64,000 nt of DNA, from assembly GCF_014171475.1 (NCBI RefSeq), contig NZ_CP048817.1:3162001-3226000 (forward strand). Direction: 5' to 3'. Below are positions 53,893 to 63,301 of the stretch, piece after piece. Position 1 is the stretch's first letter. Each line of letters opens with the position of its first letter. The notes beneath the pieces are model-generated. The model did no database searches. It saw only the letters and a program-made list of their open reading frames with translations, and was not told the DNA's origin. This stretch comes from Sphingomonas sp. So64.6b. Its GTDB lineage: Bacteria; Pseudomonadota; Alphaproteobacteria; Sphingomonadales; Sphingomonadaceae. A program made the translations under genes and the position numbers.

Positions 53893-56800
53893 TCACCTCC
53901 CAGCGCTGGCCCGACCGTGCCGACAACGAAGCTGCCTGCGGATCGTTGCCCGATCCCGAGCACGACCCGCGCAATGGCGGGCAAGACCAGCAAGGTCAGC
54001 AACGTCGCCGCGACCAGCCCGCCGATCACCACCGTGGCGAGCGGCCGCTGCACCTCCGCGCCGGTGCCCGTGGCGATCGCCATCGGCACGAAACCGATCG
54101 CCGGCACCAGCCCGGTCATCAGCACCGGCCTGACCTTGTCGAATATGCCTTCGACGATCGCGCGCGACACTTCGACCCCCGCATCGATCCGCGCGCCGAT
54201 CGCGCTCATCACCACCAGCCCGTTGAGCACCGCCACCCCGGCAAGGCAGATGAACCCGACCGCCGCCGAGACCGAGAAGGGAATGCCGGTCAGCGCCAGT
54301 GTATAAACACCCCCGGCCAGCCCGAGCGGCACGGCGAGGAACACCGCCGCCGCTCGCGCCACGCTGCCCAGCGCCAGATAAAGCAAGCCGAAGATCACCG
54401 CGAAACACAGCGGCACGACGATCGCCAGCCGCGCCGACGCCGCTTGCAGATTCTGGAACTGCCCACCCCATTCGAGCCAGGATCCGGTCGGCAGCGCGAC
54501 ACGATCGACTTGCGCCCTGGCCTCGGCAACGAACGACCCGATATCGCGCCCGCGCACATTGGCCTGGATAACCACGCGGCGCTTGCCATTTTCGCGGCTG
54601 ATCTGGTTCAGCCCCTCGGCAAAGCCGAACCGCGCCACCTCGGCCAGCGGCACAGAGGCGCGTCTTTGCCCGGCCTGTTCGGGCAGCATCACCGGCAAGG
54701 CGGCCAGCGCGTCGAGGCTCGCCCGCGTCGCATCGGGCACGCGCACCGTCACCGCGAAACGCCGGTCGCCTTCGAACAACGTGCCCGCCTCGCGCCCGCC
54801 CATCGCCGCCGCCACCGTATCGGCGACCTCGGCCACGGTCAGCCCGTAGCGCGCGATCGCCGCGCGATCGAAGCGGATGTCGAGCGTGGGCGATCCGGCA
54901 GTCTGTTCCGCCTTCACATCCGCCGCGCCCGGCACCGCTTGCAGCGTGCGCACGATCCTCGCCGCCGCCACACCGAGCTTGTCGAGGTCGTCGCCGTAAA
55001 GCTTGATCGCGACATCGCCACGCACCCCGGCGATCAGCTCGTTGAAACGTAGCTGGATCGGCTGGCTGACCTCATAGGCCTGGCCGATCCGCCTTCCCGC
55101 CGCGCGCTCGATCCGCTCCAGCACTTGCGCCTTGCTCGTCACCCCGGCCGGCCATTGATCCTGCGGTTTCAGGATGACATAACCGTCGCTGATATTGTGC
55201 GGCATCGGGTCGGTCGCGACTTCAGCGGTACCGGTCTTGGAGAACATCTCCGCCACCTCGGGCAGCTGCGTCACCGCGCGCTCGACCCCGCGCTGCATCG
55301 CCAGCGACTGGTCGAGCGAGACTGACGGCACGCGCATCGACGCCATCGCGACATTCTTCTCGTCGAGCTGTGGAATGAATTCCTGCCCAAGCAAGGTGAA
55401 CACGAACAGCGACGAAACGAAAAAGACGAAACCCGCCGCGATGAATGGCCAGGGCCGCGCCACCGCCCGGTCGAGCCACGGCGCATAACCGCGTTTGGTC
55501 CGTGCGACGATCCACACTTCCTTCTCCGCCACCCGGCCGCGAATGAGCAAGGCGACCATCGCTGGCACGAACGTCAGCGACAGGATGAACGCCGCGACCA
55601 GAGCGAGCATGATGGTGATCGCCATCGGCGCGAAGGTCTTGCCCTCGACCCCGGTGAACATCAGCAGGGGCGCAAAGGCGAGCAGGATGATCGCCTGGCC
55701 GAACAAGGTCGGCCGGATCATCTCCTTCGATGCGCGCATCGTTTCCTCGATCCGCTCGCTCAGCGACAATATCCGCCCCTCATGTTCCTGACGCAGCGCG
55801 AGCCGGGCGAGGCAATTCTCGATCACGATCACCGCGCCATCAACGATCAGGCCGAAGTCGAGCGCACCAAGGCTCATCAGATTGCCCGGCACATCGAACG
55901 CGTTCATGCCGCTCGCCATCATCAGGAACGACAGCGGGATGACCAGCACCGCGATCCCAGCCGCGCGAAAATTGCCGAGCAGCAGGAACAGCGCGACCGC
56001 GACAAGCAACGCACCCTCGATCAAGTTGCGCTGCACCGTCGACACCGTCGCATTAACCAGCTTCGATCGGTCGAGCACCGGTTCGACCACCACGCCCGGC
56101 GGCAGCGATCTCGCCACCACCGCCAGCCTTTTACCCGCATCGCGCGCGACCACCCGGCTATTCTCGCCGATCAGCATCAGCACCGTGCCGATCACCGCTT
56201 CATGCCCGTTGCGGCTCGCCGCGCCGGTCCGCAGTTCGCCGCCGATCGCCACGGTCGCCACGTCCTTGACCGCGACCGGCACCCCACCATGCGTCGCGAC
56301 GATCGCATCGCCAATCTCGCCGATCGACCGGATTCGCGCATCGGCACGCACCAGAAAGGCCTCGCCACCGCGATTGAAGTAATTCGCCCCGACCGCGAGG
56401 TTCGCCGCCTCCAGCGCGCGCGCCAGTTCGGCAAAGGAGATGCCATGCGCCGCCAGCTTCACCGCATCGGGTTCGACCACATATTGCTTTTCATAACCGC
56501 CGATCGAATCGATCCCTGCGACACCGGGCACGCTGCGCAGTTGCGGGCGGATGATCCAGTCCTGCACGGTGCGCAGATACGCCGCCTGCGACACCGCATC
56601 GGTCAGCCGGTCGCCTTCGGGCGTCAGGTAACTGCCATCGCTCTGCCGCCCCGGCTTGCCATCGGCGGCTTTCGTCCCGCGCCCCCCGCGATCGGCATAA
56701 TCGACCGTGTACATCAACACTTCGCCAAGCCCGGTGGTGACCGGCCCGATCTGCGGCTGCACGCCCTCGGGCAAGGTGTCGCGCACTTGGGTCAGCCGCT

Positions 56801-57134
56801 CGCCGACCTGCGCGCGGGCGAAATACAAATCGGTCGAATCGCTGAAGATTGCGGTCACCTGGGCAAAGCCGTTGCGCGACAGTGAGCGGGTCGATTCCAG
56901 CCCCGGAATACCGGCCAGCGCGGTTTCGATCGGGAAGGTCACGCGCTTCTCGATCTCGACCGGCGACAGGCCGCGATCGAGGACATTGATCTGCACCTGA
57001 TTGTTGGTGATGTCGGGTACCGCGTCGATCGGCAGCCGGCCAAGCTGCCACAGCCCCACCCCCGCCACTGCGATGAAGAACAACAGCACCGCCCAACGAG
57101 CCCGGATCGACAGCGCCATAAGGGTCGCGATCAT
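53889..57134 (-). CDS. czcA: HME-type RND efflux pump inner-membrane subunit (CzcA-like)
   Basis: 1081 aa with the RND duplication: two large periplasmic loops and twelve helices. The TM4 proton-relay segment LGALDFGLIVDGAVIVIENC matches the HME1 group (Zn2+, Co2+, Cd2+), with Asp and Glu of the relay. VVIPLSFLMMASGMNAFDVPGNLMSLGALDFG and GLNQISRENGKRRVVIQANVRGRDIGSFV are also present. At about residues 142-180 a ~35-residue insertion (RGGRGTKAADGKPGRQSDGSYLTPEGDR) in the first periplasmic loop is unusual. Translation is coupled to the CDF gene by ATGA; the CzcB stop lies 2 nt upstream. Confidence 0.9.
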   Translation of the reverse strand: MIATLMALSIRARWAVLLFFIAVAGVGLWQLGRLPIDAVPDITNNQVQINVLDRGLSPVEIEKRVTFPIETALAGIPGLESTRSLSRNGFAQVTAIFSDSTDLYFARAQVGERLTQVRDTLPEGVQPQIGPVTTGLGEVLMYTVDYADRGGRGTKAADGKPGRQSDGSYLTPEGDRLTDAVSQAAYLRTVQDWIIRPQLRSVPGVAGIDSIGGYEKQYVVEPDAVKLAAHGISFAELARALEAANLAVGANYFNRGGEAFLVRADARIRSIGEIGDAIVATHGGVPVAVKDVATVAIGGELRTGAASRNGHEAVIGTVLMLIGENSRVVARDAGKRLAVVARSLPPGVVVEPVLDRSKLVNATVSTVQRNLIEGALLVAVALFLLLGNFRAAGIAVLVIPLSFLMMASGMNAFDVPGNLMSLGALDFGLIVDGAVIVIENCLARLALRQEHEGRILSLSERIEETMRASKEMIRPTLFGQAIILLAFAPLLMFTGVEGKTFAPMAITIMLALVAAFILSLTFVPAMVALLIRGRVAEKEVWIVARTKRGYAPWLDRAVARPWPFIAAGFVFFVSSLFVFTLLGQEFIPQLDEKNVAMASMRVPSVSLDQSLAMQRGVERAVTQLPEVAEMFSKTGTAEVATDPMPHNISDGYVILKPQDQWPAGVTSKAQVLERIERAAGRRIGQAYEVSQPIQLRFNELIAGVRGDVAIKLYGDDLDKLGVAAARIVRTLQAVPGAADVKAEQTAGSPTLDIRFDRAAIARYGLTVAEVADTVAAAMGGREAGTLFEGDRRFAVTVRVPDATRASLDALAALPVMLPEQAGQRRASVPLAEVARFGFAEGLNQISRENGKRRVVIQANVRGRDIGSFVAEARAQVDRVALPTGSWLEWGGQFQNLQAASARLAIVVPLCFAVIFGLLYLALGSVARAAAVFLAVPLGLAGGVYTLALTGIPFSVSAAVGFICLAGVAVLNGLVVMSAIGARIDAGVEVSRAIVEGIFDKVRPVLMTGLVPAIGFVPMAIATGTGAEVQRPLATVVIGGLVAATLLTLLVLPAIARVVLGIGQRSAGSFVVGTVGPALGGE

Positions 57135-57136
57135 GA

Positions 57137-58288
57137 CTATTCCTCCTCGCCCGCGCCCTTGGCCAGTTCGGCCTTGAGCAGGAATGCATTGCCAGTCGCG
57201 ATCACCTCGCCGGGGCGCAGGCCAGTGGCGATCTCGATCCGTCCCGCGCTGCGCTGTCCGATGGTCACCGGCCGCGCGCGAAAACCGCTGCCTGTGCGCA
57301 CGAACACCATGTCGCGCCCGCCGAGCGATTGAACCGCCTCCTCCGCCACGACGATGCGCGTCGATGTCGCACCCCGCGCCGGCTTCAGCCGGACCCGCAC
57401 CGATTGGCCCGGCTGCAGCGCGCTGCCCACGACGTCGATCACGGCGGTCGCCGCGCGCGTTTCGCCGTTCAGGGTCGGCGTCACCGCGCGCACCTGCGCG
57501 GCGATGGTGCGTCCGCCGGGCAGCTCGATCACCACCGCGTCGCCCGCCGCGACACGCGGCGCATCGGCCGCGCCAAGCGCCGCTTCGACCTGGATCAGGC
57601 GCGGGTCGGCGACGCGAAACAGCTCGGTCTCGGCCTGCACGAACGCGCCGAGGCTGATGCCGGTCGCGGTCACCCGCCCGGCGATCGGGCTGGTCACGAT
57701 CACGCCGCGTCCGTCACGCGTCACATTGGCCGCACGGCCCGAGACAAAAGCGCGTCGCGCCTCGGCCCGCGCCGCCGCCGCATCGGCCTCGGCACGTTCG
57801 AGATCGACCCGCGCCGACACTTTCTGATCGTGCAGATAGCGTTCGCGCGCCAGATTGCGCTCGGCCAGCGTCGCCCGTGCCGCAGCGGTCGATCGGTCGG
57901 CGGCGATCTGCGCCGCCTCACGGCTTTCGACAATCGCGAGTGCCTCACCCGCCCGCACCGGATCGCCGAGCCGTTTGAACAGCCGCGTCACCGCGCCACT
58001 GGCACGCGCGGTAACCAAAGCCTCGCCATTGGGCGCGGCGGTGACCATCGCCTGCGCGACGATTTCCGCCCCCAGTCCGCCACCCGCCAACTTTTCGGTG
58101 ACGATCCCCGCCTCGGTCATCGCCGCCGCCGTCATCGCGACGCTATCCGCCGGCGCTGCCTCGACCGCTTTGTCGATCGCGGGCGCTCCGACTGGTGCGG
58201 TGCAACGCGCAACGCCGAAACCGCCCGCCGCGGCAACAAGAAGTGCGGCAGCCACGCCGCCGGCCAGGCGCTTGTCCTGTGTGATCAT
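57137..58288 (-). CDS. czcB: Periplasmic adaptor of a heavy-metal RND pump (CzcB-like)
   Basis: 383 aa. N-terminal membrane anchor/signal (LAGGVAAALLVAAAGGFGVARC). The hairpin and lipoyl domains are visible (GALVTARASGAVTRLFKRLGDPVRAGEALAIVESREAAQIAADRSTAAARATLAERNLARERYLHDQKVSARVDLERAEADAAAARAEARRA), then beta-barrel and membrane-proximal domains (PIAGRVTATGISLGAFVQAETELFRVADPRLIQVEAALGAADAPRVAAGDAVVIELPGGRTIAAQVRAVTP). Length and order fit the HME adaptor. The ATGA overlap with czcC shows tight coupling. Confidence 0.89.
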   Translation of the reverse strand: MITQDKRLAGGVAAALLVAAAGGFGVARCTAPVGAPAIDKAVEAAPADSVAMTAAAMTEAGIVTEKLAGGGLGAEIVAQAMVTAAPNGEALVTARASGAVTRLFKRLGDPVRAGEALAIVESREAAQIAADRSTAAARATLAERNLARERYLHDQKVSARVDLERAEADAAAARAEARRAFVSGRAANVTRDGRGVIVTSPIAGRVTATGISLGAFVQAETELFRVADPRLIQVEAALGAADAPRVAAGDAVVIELPGGRTIAAQVRAVTPTLNGETRAATAVIDVVGSALQPGQSVRVRLKPARGATSTRIVVAEEAVQSLGGRDMVFVRTGSGFRARPVTIGQRSAGRIEIATGLRPGEVIATGNAFLLKAELAKGAGEEE

Positions 58289-59559
58289 CGATCGTCTCCG
58301 GTGAATTGGGGCGCGGGGGCGGTCAGCCGCCTCAGCCGCGCCTCGGCATCATGATAGGCGGCAAGCGCATGGATCGCCGCGCCGCGTGTTTCGATCAGCG
58401 TCCGTTCGGCCTCGAGCAGATCGAGCTGGCCGAACTTGCCCTGGCCGTATCCGATCCGCGCGATCCGCGCCGCCTCGGTCGCGGCGGCGAGCGCAGGTCC
58501 GCCCGCCGCTCGCGCATCGAGCGCGGCATTGTCGCGCTCCGCCTCGGCCGACGCGATCGTCCGCTCCGCCTCACCCAGCGTCAAGCGACGCTCGGCATCG
58601 GCGCGGTCGCGCTCGGCCCGCGCCTGGTCGACCGCCGCCGTGCCATTGTTGAACAACGGGATCGGGATCGACACGCCGAACACCGCCGCCATGTCGTTGC
58701 TCGCCGCCAGCCGTCGCGCGCCGGCGCTGAGCGTGATGTCGGGCACCCGCTGCGACCGGGCGAGCCGGACTTGCGCGTCGGCGGCATCGAACTCCGCGAC
58801 CGCCGACGCTCGTGCCAATGTCGCATTGAGGCGCGCCGGCCGGGTTGGACCATCGTCACCGACCCGGTCGAACCAGTCGAGGTCGAGCGGCTCGGCGATC
58901 GTCCGGCCGACCAGCCGTGCCAGCGTCTCGCGCGTCACCGCCGCCGATCGCCGCGCGCGCGCCAATGCGGTCGCGGCATTGATGCGCAGCACATCGGCGC
59001 GCTGCTCGTCGATCGGCGAGGTCGCGCCGACCTGCACCCGGTCATGTGCCACGCGCAGCCCTTCCGCCGCGATCTCCGCCTGCGCATCCGCCACGCCGAG
59101 CCGCCGCTCGGCCGCGACCGCCTCGATATAGGCCTGAGTCACGCGCAACCGCAGATTGCCCAAAGCGACCGCCGCGGCGATCCGCGCGCGCACCGACCGC
59201 GCATCGGCCACCGCGATCCGCGCCGACCTCTTGCCGCCAAGTTCGACCGGCAGGTCCACACCCACCGTCGTCTCCGCGCTCGACAGCCCGCGATAGGCGC
59301 CGCTGCCGACGAGATTCTCCGCCTCGACCCGCAGTGAGGGATTGGGGCGCAGCCCGGCAACCACGCGACCTGCCTCGGCCGCCCTGATCCCCGCCTCACC
59401 CATTTCGGCCACCGGCGAAGCGGCCCCCGCCTCAATCAGCGCCTGGTCGAGCGTGAAAGGATCGCCGGCGCCAACCGACATGGGGACCGGCATGTGTTGC
59501 GCCTGCACGGAACCCGCACAGCACGCGACGGCCAGCACGGCCGCGATGAAACGATACAT
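58285..59559 (-). CDS. czcC: Outer-membrane factor of the metal efflux pump (CzcC-like)
   Basis: 424 aa. Signal peptide (MYRFIAAVLAVACCAGSVQA). Long helices with the TolC-type duplicate: FTLDQALIEAGAASPVAEMGEAGIRAAEAGRVVAGLRPNPSLRVEAENLVGSG, ITQAYIEAVAAERRLGVADAQAEIAAEGLRVAHDRVQVGATSPIDEQRADVLRINAATALARARR..., and near the end IGYGQGKFGQLDLLEAERTLIETRGAAIHALAAYHDAEARLRRL. Provides the outer-membrane channel for the CzcCBA complex. Its start lies 70 nt beyond the preceding small His-rich gene. Confidence 0.88.
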   Translation of the reverse strand: MYRFIAAVLAVACCAGSVQAQHMPVPMSVGAGDPFTLDQALIEAGAASPVAEMGEAGIRAAEAGRVVAGLRPNPSLRVEAENLVGSGAYRGLSSAETTVGVDLPVELGGKRSARIAVADARSVRARIAAAVALGNLRLRVTQAYIEAVAAERRLGVADAQAEIAAEGLRVAHDRVQVGATSPIDEQRADVLRINAATALARARRSAAVTRETLARLVGRTIAEPLDLDWFDRVGDDGPTRPARLNATLARASAVAEFDAADAQVRLARSQRVPDITLSAGARRLAASNDMAAVFGVSIPIPLFNNGTAAVDQARAERDRADAERRLTLGEAERTIASAEAERDNAALDARAAGGPALAAATEAARIARIGYGQGKFGQLDLLEAERTLIETRGAAIHALAAYHDAEARLRRLTAPAPQFTGDDR

Positions 59560-59628
59560 TTGGAAAAGACTCCCGACGAATAGGACACCGGCGGCGCGAC
59601 GATCATCGTCGCGGCCGGGGGCGTATCG

Positions 59629-59961
59629 TCAGGCTTGCGGTGGTCTCAGCGCCGGATCGCTGGCGTGCGTCACGCCGTTGCGGACATCCGCGCGCGTGAT
59701 GATCGATGCGAGCCGGGCATGGGCGATCGTTTCGCCATCGCCGATCGGCGCCGCGACATGATGGCCGTGGCAGCCGCCATGATGATGCGGATAATCCTTG
59801 TCGCTATCGGCCGGCACCTGATCGCTATCGCCATCGACATGCCCGGCGGTCGTGCCGGCCTCGACGCATGACCCGACCGGTTCGACGGCATGCGCGACCG
59901 ACCCCAGCCCGAGCGACAGCGCAAGGACCAGACCGATAAAAAGGGAGAACAGCGCCCGCAT
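59629..59961 (-). CDS. Exported His-rich protein at the head of the czc operon
   Basis: 110 aa from the ATG at 59961 (the longer frame to 60009 adds 16 basic residues). Signal peptide MRALFSLFIGLVLALSLGLGSVAHA. The mature part has two Cys (GSCVEAG, GGCHGHH) and the metal-type cluster DKDYPHHHGGCHGHHVAAP, suggesting binding of Zn2+ or Cu+ in the periplasm. The position upstream of czcC is like that of CzcI/CzcN-type regulators in Cupriavidus, but sequence similarity cannot be judged here. Probably co-transcribed with czcCBA. Confidence 0.65.
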   Translation of the reverse strand: MRALFSLFIGLVLALSLGLGSVAHAVEPVGSCVEAGTTAGHVDGDSDQVPADSDKDYPHHHGGCHGHHVAAPIGDGETIAHARLASIITRADVRNGVTHASDPALRPPQA

Positions 59962-60009
59962 CGTCAATCGCTTTATCCGCCGTCCGCGCGAAACGCCAGC
60001 GGCGCGCAA

Positions 60010-61527
60010 TCAGGAATGCTGATCCCCGCCCGAAGCAAACCCGCTGATCGCCAGCCGCTGCCCCGATAGCCGCAGCGACAGCCACAGCACCGCGCCATAA
60101 GTCCCGAGCGCCGCCGCCAGCGCGACAAAGGTCGCGGGCGCAAATCCCGCTCCCGTGCCACCGGGCACCATGATCGCGACACCAAGCCCGGCCGCGCCCG
60201 CCAGCAGCGGTGGCCATAACGGTGCCAGCGGCGGCCTGACGCGCAGCTGCACGCGCAGTACCAGGCGCCGCAACCCCGCCTGCACCATCGTCGCGAGCAG
60301 CACCGCGCCCGCCGCCCCGGCGATGCCCCAACGCGGCGTGAAGTCGATCGCCGCCGCGACGCAAGCGACGAAGCTCGCAAGCATGATCAGCAACCCGGTC
60401 TTGGGCCGCAGATAGACGAACAGGAAATCGCCCAGCCCGAACGTGCCCTGCGCGGCTTCCGCCAGCGTGAGCAGGATCAGCGCCGTGTACCCCGCGCTGA
60501 AGCCATGTCCGAACAGTTCGAGCATCGGCCCGCCGGCGGCGACGATCGCCACCAGAAAGGCGAGCTGCACCGCCAGGATGACTCGCGCGGCGGTTGCCAG
60601 CGCATCGACCGTCGCCTTGTTGCCGCTGATCGACAGGGTCCGCGCGACCATCGGCACCAGCATCGAATCAAAGGCCTGCCGCGCATGGCGCAGCGGCGTG
60701 CGCAATTGCTGCGCCATGCCGTAAATGCCCGCCCAGCGCTCACCGAGGAAGATGCCGACCAGATAGAGGTCGAGCCGGGTGAACACCCCGTTGATCACAT
60801 CGGTGCCGGTGTTGGGCAGCAGCTCGCGCAACGCCGGGATCAACCGCCCGCCGCGATACCGCGCCAGCTCGAAGCGAGGGAAACAGCGCCGCACCGCGAT
60901 CAGCGCATAGCCGTTGAGCACGATATTGCCCACCCAGTACCCGATGATCAGCCCGGTCCCGGTAAAGCCCGCGGCATAAGCGATGACCGCGCCGATCAGC
61001 AGCGAATAGGGCTCGACGATGCTGCGACCGATCACTTCGTGGCGCACGACATGAGTCCAGCGCGTCGCGGCGAACAGGATATCGGCCAGCGCCTGTCCCG
61101 CGATCATCGGCGCGATCCAGAACAAGGCAGTCGCGGTATCCGGCGCCAGCACGGACCGCGGCAGCACCGCGACGACGCCCATGATCGCCGCCGCCACCGC
61201 CACACTTGCCGCGAGCACCAGGATCGCCGCGTCGATCACGATATGCGCCGCTGGAACGCGATGGTCCGGCCCAGACCCGGTATTGCGATCGAGCTGCTGG
61301 AACAGCGTTTTCTTCAGCGACAGCCCGGTCAGCGCGACGCTCGCCTCGAGCACCGCGACGGCCAGGCTATACGCACCGAACAACGCCGCACCGAACAGCC
61401 GCCCGGCGACCAGCAGGAACAGGAAGCGCGCACCCAGGCGAATGACGAAACCGAACGCAGTGGAAAACGCACCGCGCAGGATCAGTCGATCCGCCCCCTG
61501 ATCAGTGGCTGGCGACTCGGGGGGCAA
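60010..61527 (-). CDS. MOP-superfamily flippase (Wzx-like polysaccharide/lipid flippase)
   Basis: 505 aa with ~12-14 hydrophobic helices: FGFVIRLGARFLFLLVAGRLFGAALFGAYSLAVAVLEASVALTGLSLKKTLFQQL, and several more through GWGIAGAAGAVLLATMVQAGL and ATFVALAAALGTYGAVLWLSLRL. The N-terminal pattern is that of oligosaccharide flippases. Probably moves a lipid-linked sugar or glycolipid across the inner membrane. Its start lies 4 nt from the end of the upstream CDP-alcohol phosphatidyltransferase gene, so they form one transcription unit. Confidence 0.82.
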   Translation of the reverse strand: MPPESPATDQGADRLILRGAFSTAFGFVIRLGARFLFLLVAGRLFGAALFGAYSLAVAVLEASVALTGLSLKKTLFQQLDRNTGSGPDHRVPAAHIVIDAAILVLAASVAVAAAIMGVVAVLPRSVLAPDTATALFWIAPMIAGQALADILFAATRWTHVVRHEVIGRSIVEPYSLLIGAVIAYAAGFTGTGLIIGYWVGNIVLNGYALIAVRRCFPRFELARYRGGRLIPALRELLPNTGTDVINGVFTRLDLYLVGIFLGERWAGIYGMAQQLRTPLRHARQAFDSMLVPMVARTLSISGNKATVDALATAARVILAVQLAFLVAIVAAGGPMLELFGHGFSAGYTALILLTLAEAAQGTFGLGDFLFVYLRPKTGLLIMLASFVACVAAAIDFTPRWGIAGAAGAVLLATMVQAGLRRLVLRVQLRVRPPLAPLWPPLLAGAAGLGVAIMVPGGTGAGFAPATFVALAAALGTYGAVLWLSLRLSGQRLAISGFASGGDQHS

Positions 61528-61531
61528 ATGA

Positions 61532-62575
61532 TCAGGCCAGGCGTGTCGCGTCGTCGACTGCGAGGCCGGAGCCTATCGTCCCCATCGAAGTGGAATCGCG
61601 CAGGATCGGCCGCACCGCGCACAGCACCAGGAACAGCCACAACACCGCAAAGCCGGCCAGCGCGAACAGGATGATCTGTCCCCAGCCGAGCAGAATCACC
61701 ACCGCAAAGGCAAGCGCGAAGAAGTCGCGGCTGGTGACAACCACCAGCGTTTCGGTGATCTTCGCCGCCAGCCCGGTCGGGAAGCGCTCCTGATAGAAAC
61801 GCTTGAGGAAATTGAAATCGCCCGGCTTGCCCAGCCGTCGCGCGAGCAATGCCATGATCGACAATCCGGTGGCGACCAGCACGATCGCGGTGCCGCCCGC
61901 CAGCGCCTGGTTATGACCGTATAAATTGGTCAGGCTCACCGTCACGGCGGCGAAGAAGCCGATATTGATCGCCATGTCGACCGTCGTATCCAGCAATGCG
62001 CCGCGCGGGCTGCTGCGATAGGTCGCGCGGGCGATCTCGCCATCGACCCCGTCGAGCAGCGAAGCCGTCTGGAACAACAATCCGCCCGCGACCAGCCCGC
62101 CATAGCCGCCGAACAACAGGCTCAACACCATCGCCGCGCCGACCAGCCCGACCAGAATTGTGGCATGCCAGGGACGCACCCCGGGAAACCGCAACAGCGC
62201 GGCCGAGATGCGCCGCGACACCGGACGGTTGAACAGGCGCGAGGCCAGTCCGTCGCTCGCCTTGCCGGTCGCCTCGAGCACTGCGGCCGCGGTGATCGGC
62301 CCATTGTCCGCCGCCCGTTTCAAGCGCGCCTCATGATCGACCACGAAATGGAGCGCCGCATCGGCGCCGGCGCGGCGCACGTCATCGACCGCTTGCGGCG
62401 ACAACCGTCCGCCATCCACGATATCGACCCAGATCTGCCGCGCACCGGCACGATAGGCCTGCGCCACGGCATGCGCGGCGGTGGCCACGCCCGCCACCAG
62501 GCGTTCGGCATGTCCTGGGTTGGGAAAGGTCAGTCGTACGTCGCGGTCGGTCAGGGTGATTTTGTCGTTACTCAT
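61532..62575 (-). CDS. CDP-alcohol phosphatidyltransferase with N-terminal extension
   Basis: 347 aa from the ATG at 62575 (GAGGGGGC upstream). Residues ~1-120 form a soluble alpha/beta domain (KITLTDRDVRLTFPNPGHAERLVAGVATAAHAVAQAYRAGARQIWVDIVDGGRLSPQAVDDVRRAGADAALHFVVDHEARLK) that I do not recognise. The C-terminal membrane domain has the strict CDP-OH-P motif DG-x2-AR-x8-G-x3-D-x3-D in LLDGVDGEIARATYRSSPRGALLDTTVDMAIN, with about six helices. The reaction is transfer of a phospho-alcohol from CDP-alcohol to another alcohol, as in phospholipid or inositol-phosphoceramide synthesis. The flippase 4 nt downstream suggests a shared envelope lipid pathway. Confidence 0.82.
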   Translation of the reverse strand: MSNDKITLTDRDVRLTFPNPGHAERLVAGVATAAHAVAQAYRAGARQIWVDIVDGGRLSPQAVDDVRRAGADAALHFVVDHEARLKRAADNGPITAAAVLEATGKASDGLASRLFNRPVSRRISAALLRFPGVRPWHATILVGLVGAAMVLSLLFGGYGGLVAGGLLFQTASLLDGVDGEIARATYRSSPRGALLDTTVDMAINIGFFAAVTVSLTNLYGHNQALAGGTAIVLVATGLSIMALLARRLGKPGDFNFLKRFYQERFPTGLAAKITETLVVVTSRDFFALAFAVVILLGWGQIILFALAGFAVLWLFLVLCAVRPILRDSTSMGTIGSGLAVDDATRLA

Positions 62576-62875
62576 CAATGCCCCCTCGACCGCACAGATG
62601 GGAATGTTTGCGCCACAGGCAAGTCCCATCTCACCTGATTTGACCAGGCGACACTACACCGACCAAGTCGGGCCGATCTGAGGCAAAGAAAAGGCAAGGC
62701 TCGCACAGCAGCAAGACTCCCTCACGCCGGGGTTGTTCCGGCCCCGATACATTTACCCGGAATCGGCGGCAGGATTTTTGGTGACGTGTCGGGCGAGTAC
62801 CCGCGCGCATCGGTCGCTAGCGACCCTCGTTGTGAGCCCGAACTAACAACCTGGCGATTGAATGGATCAGTGCCG
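62576..62875. other. Gene-free stretch with one perfect palindrome
   Basis: Between the arsC end and the CDP-alcohol phosphatidyltransferase start. GGTCGCTAGCGACC (62812-62825) is perfectly symmetric and lies just downstream of arsC, where a terminator or operator could be; no T-run. No gene is supported in either strand. Confidence 0.45.
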
Positions 62876-63301
62876 TTACGGCAGGACGATCTCGCCATCC
62901 TCCTTGACGAACCGGTCGGGCCGGTCGGGCCGGTCGGGCTGACGGTCGAGCAAGGGCAGAACCGTTTCGGACGGGCGGCACAGCTTCGTGCCCCGCGGCG
63001 TTGCGACGATCGGGCGATTGACCAGGATCGGGTGCGCGACCATCGCATCGATCAGCGCGGCATCGGACAAGGCCGGATCGCCCAGCCTGAGTTCAGCTGC
63101 GGGCGTGCCCTTGTCACGCAACATGGCGCGCGCGGGCAGGCCGATCGCGGCGAATAGGCGTTCGAGCTGCTCGCGAGTCCAGCCGGTCTGACGATAGTCG
63201 ATCACGGTTGGCGCGTAACCGGCGGCCTCAATCATCGCGAGCACGTTGCGCGACGTGCCGCAATCGGGATTGTGATAGATGGTGACGGGGAAGTCGGTCA
63301 T
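62876..63301 (-). CDS. arsC: Arsenate reductase (ArsC, glutaredoxin-linked)
   Basis: 141 aa from the ATG at 63301, which overlaps the acr3 stop by ATGA. The N-terminal VTIYHNPDCGTSRNVLAMIEAAGYAPTVIDYRQTGWTREQLERLFAAIGLPARAMLRDKGTPAAELRL carries the HNPxCGTSRN active site with the catalytic Cys. ILVNRPIVATPRGTKLCRPSETVLPLL closes the fold. The C-terminus has an imperfect PDR repeat (QPDRPDRPDRF) not usual for the family. It reduces arsenate to arsenite, which the adjacent Acr3 exports. Confidence 0.92.
   Translation of the reverse strand: MTDFPVTIYHNPDCGTSRNVLAMIEAAGYAPTVIDYRQTGWTREQLERLFAAIGLPARAMLRDKGTPAAELRLGDPALSDAALIDAMVAHPILVNRPIVATPRGTKLCRPSETVLPLLDRQPDRPDRPDRFVKEDGEIVLP

Noticed and set aside
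62576..62875. Possible tRNA or small RNA
   Set aside because: No cloverleaf arms or T-loop seen; only one short palindrome.
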